Assembly: GCA_017484285.1 (NCBI GenBank)
Contig: JAFUTH010000006.1
Span: 186,001 to 250,000 of the forward strand
Length of the DNA: 64,000 nt
From: Treponema sp.
Lineage (GTDB): Bacteria > Spirochaetota > Spirochaetia > Treponematales > Treponemataceae
Direction of reading: 5' to 3'
Shown here: piece by piece, positions 1 to 8,897 of the stretch
How positions within the stretch are numbered: position 1 is the first letter of the stretch
How the letters are laid out: each line of letters opens with the position of its first letter
The notes under the pieces: generated by a model
The model's input: the letters and a program-made list of their open reading frames with translations, nothing else
Databases searched by the model: none
What the model was told of the DNA's origin: nothing
Program-made: the position numbers and the translations under genes

Positions 1-668
1 ATTTTAAAAGAACGGCTCAAATGGCTCGCGGTGATGTTGAATTTCTCCGCGACGCTCTCAAGCGAAAGCGGCTCTTTGTAGTGCGCGTTCACCCAATCCA
101 AAATCTCAGAAAAGTGCTCGCTCATCGCAAGGTGGGTTTCTTCTAATTTTGCGCTCTCGCTCTGCGCACGGCTCACAAGCACGATAATTTCATTTACGAT
201 AGAGCGCGCAACAATCTCGTAATGCTTTTGCTTTCCGACGATTTCATCTGCCATTTTTTCAAAGAGCGCATTTATGCGCGAAATGCCGGCATCGTCAAGC
301 TGAATAAACGGCTCAAGCGTCGAAAACACGGAATGAATGTCGTCAAAATGCCCCCTTCCCGTGAGCGACGACGATGGCTCTTCGTCAAAAAAGAGATTGT
401 AGAGCGAGCACGTCTCACCCTCGGGGTTTATCGCGCGGTGAAGCACGCCGGGTGCGACAATCAGCACCGTTCCCGCCTTTGCCTGCACCGTTTTGTTTCC
501 GTAGAAAAACGTGCGCTCGCCCGAGAGGATGTACAAAATCTCCCACCACGGATGAAAATGCCGGCGCGGGTTTGTGAGTGCCTTCGTTTTTTTGATGAAG
601 GTAAATCCAAGCTCGGCGGACTCAAAGCGAAAATCAGCGTTTTTTTCTCGGCACATAGGCTCTTCCAT
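1..668 (-). CDS. AraC-family transcriptional regulator with cupin N-terminus (3' truncated by window edge)
   Basis: Read from the complement, the protein begins MEEPMCREKN and continues into a cupin-like ligand-binding region (about residues 30-90, with the run HFHPWWEILYILSGERTFFY). It then enters the first helix-turn-helix of an AraC DNA-binding domain (LSLESVAEKFNITASHLSRSF) and leaves the window before the second HTH. The cupin/AraC layout is that of sugar- or aromatic-sensing regulators. It is divergent from the MATE exporter, whose start lies about 90 bp away, so it may regulate that gene; the ligand is unknown. I chose the ATG at 668 because a TATACT box lies 7 nt upstream; an in-frame ATG at 656 is the alternative. 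Confidence 0.85.
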   Translation of the reverse strand, partial: MEEPMCREKNADFRFESAELGFTFIKKTKALTNPRRHFHPWWEILYILSGERTFFYGNKTVQAKAGTVLIVAPGVLHRAINPEGETCSLYNLFFDEEPSSSLTGRGHFDDIHSVFSTLEPFIQLDDAGISRINALFEKMADEIVGKQKHYEIVARSIVNEIIVLVSRAQSESAKLEETHLAMSEHFSEILDWVNAHYKEPLSLESVAEKFNITASHLSRSFK

Positions 669-675
669 AGCGGCA

Positions 676-684
676 AGTATAGCA
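676..684 (-). promoter_or_regulatory. Extended -10 of the AraC gene, 7 nt from its ATG
   Basis: On the complement the sequence TGC-TATACT ends 7 nt before the ATG at 668. Initiation about 7 nt after the hexamer would fall on the start codon, so a leaderless or near-leaderless transcript is predicted. Confidence 0.6.
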
Positions 685-748
685 CAAAATATGCACAAAT
701 TTTTAGAAAAATGCAAAAATTTGTACAGATTTTTCGATTTTCGTCCTC

Positions 749-754
749 TATAAT
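749..754 (+). promoter_or_regulatory. -10 box TATAAT, 6 nt from the MATE start
   Basis: TATAAT at 749-754 is separated by exactly six bases from the ATG at 761, with no Shine-Dalgarno between them. The candidate -35 TTGTAC at 721 is 22 nt away, which is too far to be convincing. The predicted transcription start coincides with the A of the ATG. Confidence 0.6.
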
Positions 755-760
755 ACAATC

Positions 761-2185
761 ATGCAGAACGAAGCCAGCGAAAAAACGCCCATTCTCTCCG
801 AAAAAGAAGCCCGTCGGCGCGACCTTATGCTGAACGGAAGCCAGCTCAAGGCAATTCTCACGATTTCGCTTCCGCTCGTCTTTTATGCGTGCGTGGGGCA
901 ATTCTTCCAGCTCATTGACACGTTCATCGCGGCGAACATGAGCGCAAATACGGTCTCTACGGTGAGTTTTATCGCGCAGCTTGAGAAAATGCTGATGGCT
1001 GTGGCGAGCGCGCTTTCAATCGGCGGCGGTGTGTTGATTGGGCGTGCGTTCGGTGCGGGCGACATGGAAAAAGTGCGGCGGCAGATAAGCACGCTCTTTT
1101 TCTTTGCGCTTTTTTTAGGCGCGGCGATTCTTGCCGTCATTATTCCGCTTATGTATCCGCTGCTGCGCCTGCTTCAAATGCCTGACGAACTGCTCGTTCA
1201 GGGCACGGTTTATTCAAGTCTCGTCGTCGTGAGCATCATCTTTCAGTTCATCAACACGATTTTCTTTGCCGTGCAAAAATCTCGTGGCAACACAAAAATC
1301 ATCATGTTCGGAAATCTGCTCGTTCTCGGCATCAAGACGTCGCTCAACGTGCTCACGATTCACCTGATTGGCTGGGGCGTGATTCAGAACAGTTCTGGCA
1401 TTTACTTTCTTCCGCTCGCAACGATTACCGCGCATGTTACGCTCACGGTTATCGCGCTCTGCAATCTCACGTCCAAAAAAAATCCGTTCCGCTTGAGTTT
1501 ACGTCTCTGTCAGTTCAAAAAGACCTTTCTCGCGCCGCTCGCGAATTTGAGCATTCCGGTTTTTCTCGAGAAATTCATCTTCGCGTTCGGAAAAACGCTC
1601 GTTAATTCGCTCTGCGCAGGACTTGGAACAACGGTCGTCGGTGCACTGGGCGTAAGTGACCGCATCTGCGGACTTTCGACAAACCCAATTTCGGGCTTTC
1701 AAGAAGCAGAATCAAGCCTCATCTCAAACAATATCGGGAACAAAAACGTAAAGCGCGCCATTTCGTTCTTTTATCGCACGGCAATTCTCGCGATGAGCTA
1801 CACGGTGGTCTTTTTTGTCATTACCGGTTTGTTCCGCGCGGTGATTATCGGCGCGTTCGCAAAGGGAAACGCGGACTTTGCGCATGAAATCGAGCAGATT
1901 TACTACTGGGAACGGCTCGACACGATTTTGATTGCAATCAACACGAGCGTCATGGGGCTTTTGTACGGCTTCGGAAAAACAAAAATCAGCATGATTCTGA
2001 ACATCGCCCGTCTTTTCGTCTACCGAATCCCCGTTTTGCTCCTCTTCATGAAAATTCCCGCACTCTACGCAAAGGTCGGAATCTCGGGCGTAGGCATGGC
2101 GATGTGCATCTCAAACGGTCTCACGGGCTTAACTGCGGGCATTGTGGCGATTTTCTTTATCAGAAGAGAGATGAAAAACTTCTGA
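761..2185 (+). CDS. MATE-family multidrug/toxic compound exporter
   Basis: 474-residue polytopic membrane protein of about 12 hydrophobic segments, the usual size for MATE (NorM/DinF) cation-coupled exporters. The N-terminal half has the pattern ISLPLVFYACVGQFFQLIDT, followed by a Gly-rich IGGGVLIGRAFGAGD, and the second half repeats the fold, as expected for the two-bundle architecture. Such proteins export cationic drugs or dyes in exchange for Na+ or H+; the substrate here cannot be read. It is divergent from the AraC-type regulator and ends 20 bp before aroC, which has its own promoter. Confidence 0.88.
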   Translation: MQNEASEKTPILSEKEARRRDLMLNGSQLKAILTISLPLVFYACVGQFFQLIDTFIAANMSANTVSTVSFIAQLEKMLMAVASALSIGGGVLIGRAFGAGDMEKVRRQISTLFFFALFLGAAILAVIIPLMYPLLRLLQMPDELLVQGTVYSSLVVVSIIFQFINTIFFAVQKSRGNTKIIMFGNLLVLGIKTSLNVLTIHLIGWGVIQNSSGIYFLPLATITAHVTLTVIALCNLTSKKNPFRLSLRLCQFKKTFLAPLANLSIPVFLEKFIFAFGKTLVNSLCAGLGTTVVGALGVSDRICGLSTNPISGFQEAESSLISNNIGNKNVKRAISFFYRTAILAMSYTVVFFVITGLFRAVIIGAFAKGNADFAHEIEQIYYWERLDTILIAINTSVMGLLYGFGKTKISMILNIARLFVYRIPVLLLFMKIPALYAKVGISGVGMAMCISNGLTGLTAGIVAIFFIRREMKNF

Positions 2186-2190
2186 CAATT

Positions 2191-2199
2191 TGCTATACT
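2191..2199 (+). promoter_or_regulatory. Extended -10 of aroC, 6 nt from its ATG
   Basis: TGC-TATACT at 2191-2199, then six bases, then ATG at 2206. No Shine-Dalgarno fits between the box and the start, which argues both for a leaderless aroC transcript and for 2206 as the start rather than upstream in-frame codons. Confidence 0.65.
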
Positions 2200-2205
2200 C
2201 TCGTT

Positions 2206-3309
2206 ATGGCACAAAACACAATCGGAACAATTTTTAAAGTAACGACATTCGGCGAGAGCCACGGCGCGGGATTGGGCTGCGTTGTTGACGGCGTTCCCGC
2301 GGGAATCAAAATTGACGAATCGCGCATTCAGGCGGCGTTAGACAGGCGAAAGCCTGGTCAGAGTTTCGGCGGAAAAAACAATGCGTCCGTCACTGCCCGA
2401 AAAGAAGACGACAAGGCCGAAATCTTGAGCGGCATTTTTGAAGGAAAGAGCGAAGGCACTCCGATTGGCATTGTTATCCGGAACACGAGCCAGCACTCAA
2501 AAGACTACGGAAATTTGGCAACGACTTTCCGCCCAGGGCACGCAGATTTTGCCTTTTTTGAAAAGTACGGCTTCCGTGATTACCGAGGCGGCGGCAGGTC
2601 AAGCGGGCGTGAAACAGCAGCCAGAGTCGCGGCAGGTGCAATCGCGCTTCAAGTGCTCGAAAATCTCGGCGACATAAAAATCACCGCGTACACCGAGCGG
2701 GCGGCGGGCGTTTCAATCGGCAAAGTTGATTTTTCTGAAATTGAGCAAAACGCGCTCCGTGCTCCCGATAACGAAGCTGCTTCCAAAATGAACGCAAAAA
2801 TCGAAGAAATCCGAGCTGCCAAAGACAGCGCGGGCGGAATCATTGCGTGCCGTGTGAGTGGAATTCCCGCGGGAATTGGCGAGCCTGTGTTTGGCAAACT
2901 TGACGCGGAACTCGGAAAAGCGATTTTGAGCATTGGAGCCGTAAAAGGCATTGAGTTCGGGGCAGGATTTGCAGCCGCCGACTTAACAGGAAGCGTTGAC
3001 AACGACAATATGCGCGTAAGTGCGGACGGAAGCGTGCGCTTTGAAAGCAACAACGCCGGCGGAATTACGGGCGGCATTTCAAACGGAAACGACATTTTCT
3101 TTAGAGTGGCAGTGAAGCCCGTGCCGAGCATTTTCCAGAGCCAAAAGACAATTTCCGCGAGCGAAGCGGGAAAGTACACCGACAGCGACCTTGTGATTGA
3201 AGGGCGGCACGATGTCTGCCTCTGCCCGAGAATCGTTCCCGTCATTGAAGCGATGACCGCGATTGTGCTTGCCGATTTACTGCTCCAGAACCGAGCGAGC
3301 AGGATTTAG
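2206..3309 (+). CDS. aroC: Chorismate synthase
   Basis: 367 residues starting MAQNTIGTIFKVTTFGESHG, a typical length. It catalyses the last shikimate step, 5-enolpyruvylshikimate-3-phosphate to chorismate, with reduced FMN. The signature GESHGAGLG (residue 16 on), the RRKPGQS segment, the RGGGRSSGRETAARVAAG block and the C-terminal RHDVCLCPRIVPV block are all present. Upstream in-frame starts at 2104 lie inside the MATE gene and would add a tail not found in the family, so I use 2206. The stop overlaps the convergent dacA stop by 4 bases. Confidence 0.97.
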   Translation: MAQNTIGTIFKVTTFGESHGAGLGCVVDGVPAGIKIDESRIQAALDRRKPGQSFGGKNNASVTARKEDDKAEILSGIFEGKSEGTPIGIVIRNTSQHSKDYGNLATTFRPGHADFAFFEKYGFRDYRGGGRSSGRETAARVAAGAIALQVLENLGDIKITAYTERAAGVSIGKVDFSEIEQNALRAPDNEAASKMNAKIEEIRAAKDSAGGIIACRVSGIPAGIGEPVFGKLDAELGKAILSIGAVKGIEFGAGFAAADLTGSVDNDNMRVSADGSVRFESNNAGGITGGISNGNDIFFRVAVKPVPSIFQSQKTISASEAGKYTDSDLVIEGRHDVCLCPRIVPVIEAMTAIVLADLLLQNRASRI

Positions 3310-4907
3310 AGTCTCCAGCTCACAAGTGCGTCTACCATTCTTCCCAAAATTCCCGCTTTTTCATAGCTTCGGTCGGCGACGAGCGGCACGGTCTCTAAGA
3401 CAATATCGCCGAGTTTGTATTGGATTTGCCCGTAGCTTTCGCCCGCTTTGACTCCGCCGTAGATGAAGCGCGGAATGTTCACCGTGGCTTTGACGCTCTG
3501 CGCGTCGGCGAGGGCTGTTTCTCCCTGAATGTGTGGCACGGTGATTGTGTTTTTCCATGCGGGAACGAGTTTTATAAATTTTCCGTTCGTGTTTTTTGAG
3601 CCGAGGGAAGCAACCGTGTAAGAATCGGGCAAGTCTGCGCACGGGTTAAAATCCGCGAACGAAGAAAACGCCCATTCCATCATTTCTGTTCCGTCGTGCA
3701 CACGACCCGCGTTCCCCTGTTTTGAGCCGACGCCCGTTCCTTTCATCGTGATTGAAATAAAGCGCACGCCGTTTCGTTTTGCGGTGAGCGCGAGATTGTA
3801 GCGGCTTTCGTAGATAAAGCCCGTTTTGATTCCGTCACAGCCTTCCATCACGCCCAAAAGCGGATTCGTGTTTTTTTGGTAGATTGCCGTGCTGTCACCG
3901 CGGTCTTTTTGCCATAACGGGAGATTTTTCTCAAGCGGATATTTGATGCTCGGCGCAGAGTGGAATTCCTCGACCGACTGCGGAAAGCGCGAGACATATT
4001 CCTTACAGAATGCGGCAAGCTCCCGCGCGGTGGTAAGATTGTGCTCATCGTAACCGCTCGGCTCGACAAAATGCGTGTGCGTAAGCCCAAGCGCGGCACA
4101 TTCTTCGTTCATGCGCTCAACGAAGGCTTTTGTGCTTCCCGAAATGTAATCGGCGACGGCAAGCGCGGCATCGTTCCCAGAGGCAACGGCAAGACCTTTG
4201 AGCAATTCGCGGAGCGTGACGATTTGCCCCTGCCCCAAGAACATGAGCGAAGCGTCGCGCGGCATGTTGATTGCCCAGCTTCGCTCTGGAAGCGTAACCA
4301 CATCATCGAGCGAGATTTTTCCGTCGGCGACATCTTTAAAAACGATGTACATGACGAAGAGTTTTGCGATTGAAGCAGGCGGAATGATTTCGTCGGCATT
4401 TTTTTCAAACAGAACACAGCCGTTCGACGCGTCAATCAAAATCGCAGAGCCAGCCCACACATCGAGATTTGCCTTGCTCACGGAATAGGGCAGTTCTTTG
4501 AGAATCGAAACGCGTTTTTCGGAATAGAGCTCGTCGAGGAGCGCGGAGAATTCAATTTCCTGCTCAGAAGAAAGCGGCTTTACATTTTCGATTTTTTTAA
4601 ATGAAGCGGAATAGCCGAAAAAGGCACAGACGAGAAGCAGGAGAACAAGAACACCAACGCATGAAAGCACGAATCGCTTTCCGAACGGCGACATGCTGAG
4701 GAAGATTTTTATTGGATTTTTTGTTCCTGAATTTTCGCGTGAAGTGGCGGAAGAATGGCGCGATTTTTTTTCGGTTTTTGCTTCTTCAAAATCGCAGTCG
4801 GAAATGAATTTTATTTTGGATTTTTTTTCGCTTTTGTTGTCAGAATCTTTTTTTGCGCGGTGTGTTTTTTCGTCGATAAATTCGTCTGTGATGTCGTAAA
4901 ATTCCAT
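3306..4907 (-). CDS. dacA: D-alanyl-D-alanine carboxypeptidase, penicillin-binding protein 5 type
   Basis: 533 residues. The serine-peptidase S11 motifs are all visible: SIAK at 179-182 (nucleophile Ser179 and Lys182), SGN at 243-245 and KTG at 361-363. A C-terminal beta domain follows. The enzyme trims the terminal D-Ala of peptidoglycan pentapeptides in the periplasm. Unlike typical PBP5, which has a cleaved signal peptide, it carries about 75 charged, Lys/Glu/Ser-rich cytoplasmic residues before one transmembrane segment (about 78-99), so it is a bitopic, N-terminally anchored enzyme. The long cytoplasmic tail could bind a partner; that is inference. Convergent with aroC; the promoter is immediately upstream. 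Confidence 0.92.
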   Translation of the reverse strand: MEFYDITDEFIDEKTHRAKKDSDNKSEKKSKIKFISDCDFEEAKTEKKSRHSSATSRENSGTKNPIKIFLSMSPFGKRFVLSCVGVLVLLLLVCAFFGYSASFKKIENVKPLSSEQEIEFSALLDELYSEKRVSILKELPYSVSKANLDVWAGSAILIDASNGCVLFEKNADEIIPPASIAKLFVMYIVFKDVADGKISLDDVVTLPERSWAINMPRDASLMFLGQGQIVTLRELLKGLAVASGNDAALAVADYISGSTKAFVERMNEECAALGLTHTHFVEPSGYDEHNLTTARELAAFCKEYVSRFPQSVEEFHSAPSIKYPLEKNLPLWQKDRGDSTAIYQKNTNPLLGVMEGCDGIKTGFIYESRYNLALTAKRNGVRFISITMKGTGVGSKQGNAGRVHDGTEMMEWAFSSFADFNPCADLPDSYTVASLGSKNTNGKFIKLVPAWKNTITVPHIQGETALADAQSVKATVNIPRFIYGGVKAGESYGQIQYKLGDIVLETVPLVADRSYEKAGILGRMVDALVSWRL

Positions 4908-4913
4908 GAAAAG

Positions 4914-4922
4914 AGTATAGCA
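4914..4922 (-). promoter_or_regulatory. Extended -10 of dacA, 6 nt from its ATG
   Basis: On the complement TGC-TATACT is followed by CTTTTC and then the ATG at 4907. It is the same spacing and nearly the same box as at aroC, with no Shine-Dalgarno. Confidence 0.65.
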
Positions 4923-4949
4923 AAAATGAAGAAAAAAGAAACCACCGTC

Positions 4950-4990
4950 AAAAAAATCGTCACCCCTACATCAATGTGCAAGGGTGACGA
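4950..4990 (-). terminator. Rho-independent terminator of the pectin esterase gene
   Basis: Perfect 9-bp stem (TCGTCACCC at 4957-4965 with GGGTGACGA at 4982-4990). On the complement strand it is followed by a run of T (4951-4956 are A on the + strand). It lies 30 bp past the stop of the large esterase gene. Confidence 0.8.
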
Positions 4991-5022
4991 AAATTTTTAT
5001 ATTTTCGGTTTTACTGTTCCGT

Positions 5023-8000
5023 TTACTTTATGCTGTCAAGCAACTTCTGCGTATAGGTGGTCCAGTATTCACTGTCGCATGAGAATTTTCCCGTGCTGTC
5101 TACCGTGAACATCAGTTTTCCATCGGAATTTTCGCCGATTGCTTTTGTCGGATGCACGACGCTCTTACCCAACGCAGGAATCTGCGTTTTGATTGACTGA
5201 GCGAACAAGCCCGCGATGATAAAACCGCCGAGTTTATTATTGTGCGTGCTATCGCCCTGGAACATGAGTTTTCGGGCTTCCGTGTTGTCTTTTTTGTCGG
5301 CATAGGCTTTTTCGTACAATGCTTTTGTAAGCTCAAATCCGTCGATTAAAATCACGTTCTCTTCTTTGGCAAGCTGGCGAACCGCCTCAACATACGCATT
5401 GTTTTCCGTTGTGAGCGTGTTCGTTGACATGTCAGTTGAGTCATGATGCGGGCGGATTTTGCCCTCGGCAGTAAAGTACTGGCGAGAGACGGGCGTTACG
5501 AGCACGGGAATTGCACCAACCTTTCGCGCGACTTCAATGTACTGCTTGAGATACCACTTGTACGTGCCACCACAATCGTATGAATAGAACGTTGCGCCGT
5601 ATTTACCCGCATAGCTCTGCGGAGTCTCGACTTTTTTGCCCGGGGTTGTCGGATAAATGCCCTTTTTGTCAGGGCGACCGAGCGGAACATAGCGGTCTTC
5701 GAGATAGCCCGCGCTGTTTGAGCAATCGTTGTGACCGAACTGAATGAAGAGATAGTCGCCCTTCGCAATGTTCGCCTCGATTCGGTCGAGGTTGCCTTCG
5801 TTGATGAAGTTTCGGCTTGAGCGACCGCCGTTCGCGTAGTTTTGGATAGCGACCGTTCCATTGAAGTACGCCTGCAAGAATTCGCCCCATGCGCCTTCGT
5901 TGCGAATCTGCCCGCCGTTCCACATGCCAAGCGCACTGTAGTCTTTGCACGTTGAGTCAGAAGCGAGGAATACGTTTACCGCGCCGTTTACACGCGGTCG
6001 GTCTGCGGCGGCATTTGCCGGAATCGCATAGCCTTCATTGATTTTTTTGTCGAGTTTTGCTTCGATGGGCGAGGCTTTGTCGCCGCTCCGAATCTGCGGA
6101 ACAACGAGACAGCGAATGATGCCGCCCGAGTCGTCGCCCTGAATGAGATAGGTTTTATCGCCATAGCCCGTACTCTGTTTTATAAGCTCTGACTGCCCGT
6201 CTTTGTCGCGGAACCACTTGATGAGCGAGATGTCTTCGTCATCAAACTTACCGAGCGTGTAATGCACTGTGATGGTGTGTCCGGGATACGGCGTGTTGAT
6301 GTCGTCATCAGTCGTAAAGCTCGGCTTTTTGACCTTAAGCTTTCCAGATTTTGCCTCAACGTAATACTCAGGATTCCACTGACCGAGATAGTGCTTAATC
6401 GTGTAATCTTTTGTAATCTGCGGAATCGTGCCTTCCGTGCGCTCGCTCACATCGACGCCCGTGCTTGCCCACATGGAGTTGATTTCACGGAAGCGCGCCT
6501 GTTCGGGTTTATTGCCGCTCATGTCCGTCCAGCCGTTAAAGCCGATGACATCTTCTGCACCGTAAATCGTGTTTACCCACGCGACCGCCGCATCTTTTCC
6601 CCACGGACGACCGAAATATCCCGGCGTGACGAGCGCGTCAGATGCATTTGAGATGAGACAATTGTAGAAAAGATAGCCTTTGCTGTCTGGAGACGTGCGC
6701 GCCGCCGTGATGTAGCCCGTCGCCGTTTTGTCAGTGTAGCCCGCCCATCGAATCTCGCAGTTTTCAAACACAAAGTCACCGTCACCAAAGATGAAGTCCG
6801 TGTTTCCTTCGATGAAGCATTTTCGGAGATAGCCTTTGACATTCGCGCCCGTGTAGAACGTGTCCTGACTTCCCAAGAATTTACAATTGAGGAATTCTGC
6901 TTCGTCGGCTTCGATGGCAATCGCACAAGAACGCTCGGTTGCCACCTTTGCGCGCACGTCAGAATTGAGTTTTCGCACGAAATTGAAACTTCCGTCCATC
7001 TCAACGCCGTCGGCGATTTCCTCGTCAGTGACGTATTTGTTGAAAGACGTTTCGAACGTGATGCCCTCTGCGCGGAATGCTTTTGCGCCCGCCTTGAGAT
7101 AGGTTGCGACGCCCCACTTTGCCGCGCCGTGCTTTGAGAATTTGTCGTAGGCAAGGTCTTCGTTGTAGTAGCCGTCAGCGCCTGCGGAATAGTAATTGTA
7201 GCCGATTCCGTAGTACCAGGTGAGTTTGACTTCCTGTGTCGGATCGTCGTTTTTGAGCGTGATGTACGGCGTGTCGATAATCAACTGAGCGCGGTACACG
7301 CCCGGCGTAATGTGAATCGTGATTCGCTCGCGCTCCTGAAGCGGGTTCATCGCTTGTGCGGCAGCAATTGCCTCGGCAACCGTCGCATACTGACCGCGCT
7401 TTGGACCGACCCACAAGTCAGCCTTTCGCGGAAGCGGGCGGATTGTCGCATCTTTGAGCGAAAGTTTGATGTCTTTGATGACAGAATTTTTGTTTACGAT
7501 GATGTGATTGACTGACTTTGCACGGTCAGTCTCGCAGAGCACTTCGTACGTACCGTCACGGAGCTGCACCGAGTAGTTCAACGACGAAATCACACCGTTA
7601 TACACATAGCCATCTTCCACGTTTTTGAATTGCACCGTTTTGGGGAATTCAGTGATTTCACCGAAGAATTTTCCGGAAACATCGTAGGTCTTTCGTGGCG
7701 CGACCGTAATGTCTTTGGTAAACGCCGCCGAGCCTTCAAAAATCGGATCGCTCGTAATCTCATAGTCGTTACCGCCGACTAGCACAGCAGTGTATGAAAC
7801 TGACGGCTCGATTAAATCTTCGAACGTGTAGACATCATTCTCGATTTTGACCTCTGTCTCGACGGGGAGATACGCTGAGCCTTTCGGCGGATTGAACTGA
7901 AGCTTAATCGGCGTTTGCGGAGCGTAGCCCGGCACAAAGCCCGTGATGCTTCCTGAAACGACGAACGTTTTTTGTTCTGAAACAGCCAAATCGTTTTTGA

Positions 8001-8850
8001 GCGTTGGCGCGGCTTTTGCGTCAAGCACGAGCTGCTTTGAAAGCGGACTGATGCCGTAGCCCTTTATGCCCGTGAGCACTGCCGTGTATGAAAAGCCCGC
8101 AGGAAGCGCGACCGAGTAGTTTTTGCCAGAAATGGTTGCATACAGCTCTTGGTTTGTTTCTTTTACGATGAATTTTAACTCGCCCTCGCCCGCCGGAAGC
8201 GATGTAAGCGCACCAGACACTTCAACCGCAGGCGTGCGCACGATTCGGTAATACACAGGCTTACCGACCGATGCGTCACAATAGACTTTGTATGAACCGC
8301 TCTGAGTCGCAATGTATGAGTAGCGCGTTGACTCATTGGTGATGGGAGCGACCTCATCCTGTTTGTCGTCTTTGAGACCTTCCGCATCGATTGAGGCAAA
8401 GTGAATCGTCTCGTCCCCCGAATTGTTCAATCGAGCGTAAAATGTGACGACATCACCTGCCTTGACGTTTTTGAGAAGCAGGTAGCGTCGTTTTTCGCCA
8501 CCCTTTCCGTTACAATACCAGATACCGCCCGAAAGGTAGCCGTCCTCAAAATCAGTGCTGACGTACCCTTGAGAGCCGTAATTCTTTTTGCTGCCGTTAT
8601 ATGCACGGTCATTTTTTACGACGTTGAATGTTAAATCGCCGAATGTAATATCGCCATCAACGAGAAATTTTCCGTCTGTGCCAAGCTGTTCCATAGTGTC
8701 AAAATCAGAGACGGAAATATGATTGTTGGCATTTTCTTCTTCAATACCACCAAAGTCCCACACATCGACCTTTCGAGCCTGTGCAGAGACTGTCACAGCT
8801 GCCCCGAAAGAAAAGAGCAGCATAATCATGTTACGTATCAACTTTTTCAT
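5023..8850 (-). CDS. Secreted pectin methylesterase (CE8) fused to rhamnogalacturonan acetylesterase-like SGNH domain (CE12)
   Basis: 1275 residues with signal peptide MKKLIRNMIMLLFSFGAA. Residues about 25-200 look like a beta-sandwich, possibly carbohydrate-binding. About 220-490 carries three repeats of a Gly/Thr-type beta module. Residues about 495-800 are a pectinesterase with QDTFY (near 660), DFIFG (near 686, catalytic Asp) and FGRPWG (near 747). Residues about 955-1230 are an SGNH hydrolase with ASDSTC, NGGRSSRNF, GHND and DSTHNN (the Asp/His pair), matching rhamnogalacturonan acetylesterases. It would strip methyl and acetyl esters from pectin together, outside the cytoplasm or at the cell surface. 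I use the ATG at 8850 because it starts the signal peptide; TACAAT and a weak AGAGG lie upstream. Confidence 0.93.
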   Translation of the reverse strand: MKKLIRNMIMLLFSFGAAVTVSAQARKVDVWDFGGIEEENANNHISVSDFDTMEQLGTDGKFLVDGDITFGDLTFNVVKNDRAYNGSKKNYGSQGYVSTDFEDGYLSGGIWYCNGKGGEKRRYLLLKNVKAGDVVTFYARLNNSGDETIHFASIDAEGLKDDKQDEVAPITNESTRYSYIATQSGSYKVYCDASVGKPVYYRIVRTPAVEVSGALTSLPAGEGELKFIVKETNQELYATISGKNYSVALPAGFSYTAVLTGIKGYGISPLSKQLVLDAKAAPTLKNDLAVSEQKTFVVSGSITGFVPGYAPQTPIKLQFNPPKGSAYLPVETEVKIENDVYTFEDLIEPSVSYTAVLVGGNDYEITSDPIFEGSAAFTKDITVAPRKTYDVSGKFFGEITEFPKTVQFKNVEDGYVYNGVISSLNYSVQLRDGTYEVLCETDRAKSVNHIIVNKNSVIKDIKLSLKDATIRPLPRKADLWVGPKRGQYATVAEAIAAAQAMNPLQERERITIHITPGVYRAQLIIDTPYITLKNDDPTQEVKLTWYYGIGYNYYSAGADGYYNEDLAYDKFSKHGAAKWGVATYLKAGAKAFRAEGITFETSFNKYVTDEEIADGVEMDGSFNFVRKLNSDVRAKVATERSCAIAIEADEAEFLNCKFLGSQDTFYTGANVKGYLRKCFIEGNTDFIFGDGDFVFENCEIRWAGYTDKTATGYITAARTSPDSKGYLFYNCLISNASDALVTPGYFGRPWGKDAAVAWVNTIYGAEDVIGFNGWTDMSGNKPEQARFREINSMWASTGVDVSERTEGTIPQITKDYTIKHYLGQWNPEYYVEAKSGKLKVKKPSFTTDDDINTPYPGHTITVHYTLGKFDDEDISLIKWFRDKDGQSELIKQSTGYGDKTYLIQGDDSGGIIRCLVVPQIRSGDKASPIEAKLDKKINEGYAIPANAAADRPRVNGAVNVFLASDSTCKDYSALGMWNGGQIRNEGAWGEFLQAYFNGTVAIQNYANGGRSSRNFINEGNLDRIEANIAKGDYLFIQFGHNDCSNSAGYLEDRYVPLGRPDKKGIYPTTPGKKVETPQSYAGKYGATFYSYDCGGTYKWYLKQYIEVARKVGAIPVLVTPVSRQYFTAEGKIRPHHDSTDMSTNTLTTENNAYVEAVRQLAKEENVILIDGFELTKALYEKAYADKKDNTEARKLMFQGDSTHNNKLGGFIIAGLFAQSIKTQIPALGKSVVHPTKAIGENSDGKLMFTVDSTGKFSCDSEYWTTYTQKLLDSIK

Positions 8851-8871
8851 ATATGAATAAACCTCTGCGTG

Positions 8872-8880
8872 ATTGTAGCA
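8872..8880 (-). promoter_or_regulatory. Extended -10 upstream of the CE8-CE12 esterase
   Basis: On the complement TGC-TACAAT lies 21 nt before the ATG at 8850, between the two genes. It suggests the esterase can be transcribed separately from the upstream beta-propeller gene, with a short leader carrying AGAGG. Confidence 0.45.
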
Positions 8881-8897
8881 CAACCAAGTCGAGAAGT

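Noticed and set aside
3960..4373. 137-codon frame on the + strand opposite dacA
   Set aside because: Antisense to the catalytic domain of a clear DD-carboxypeptidase, with no ribosome site and no protein-like composition.
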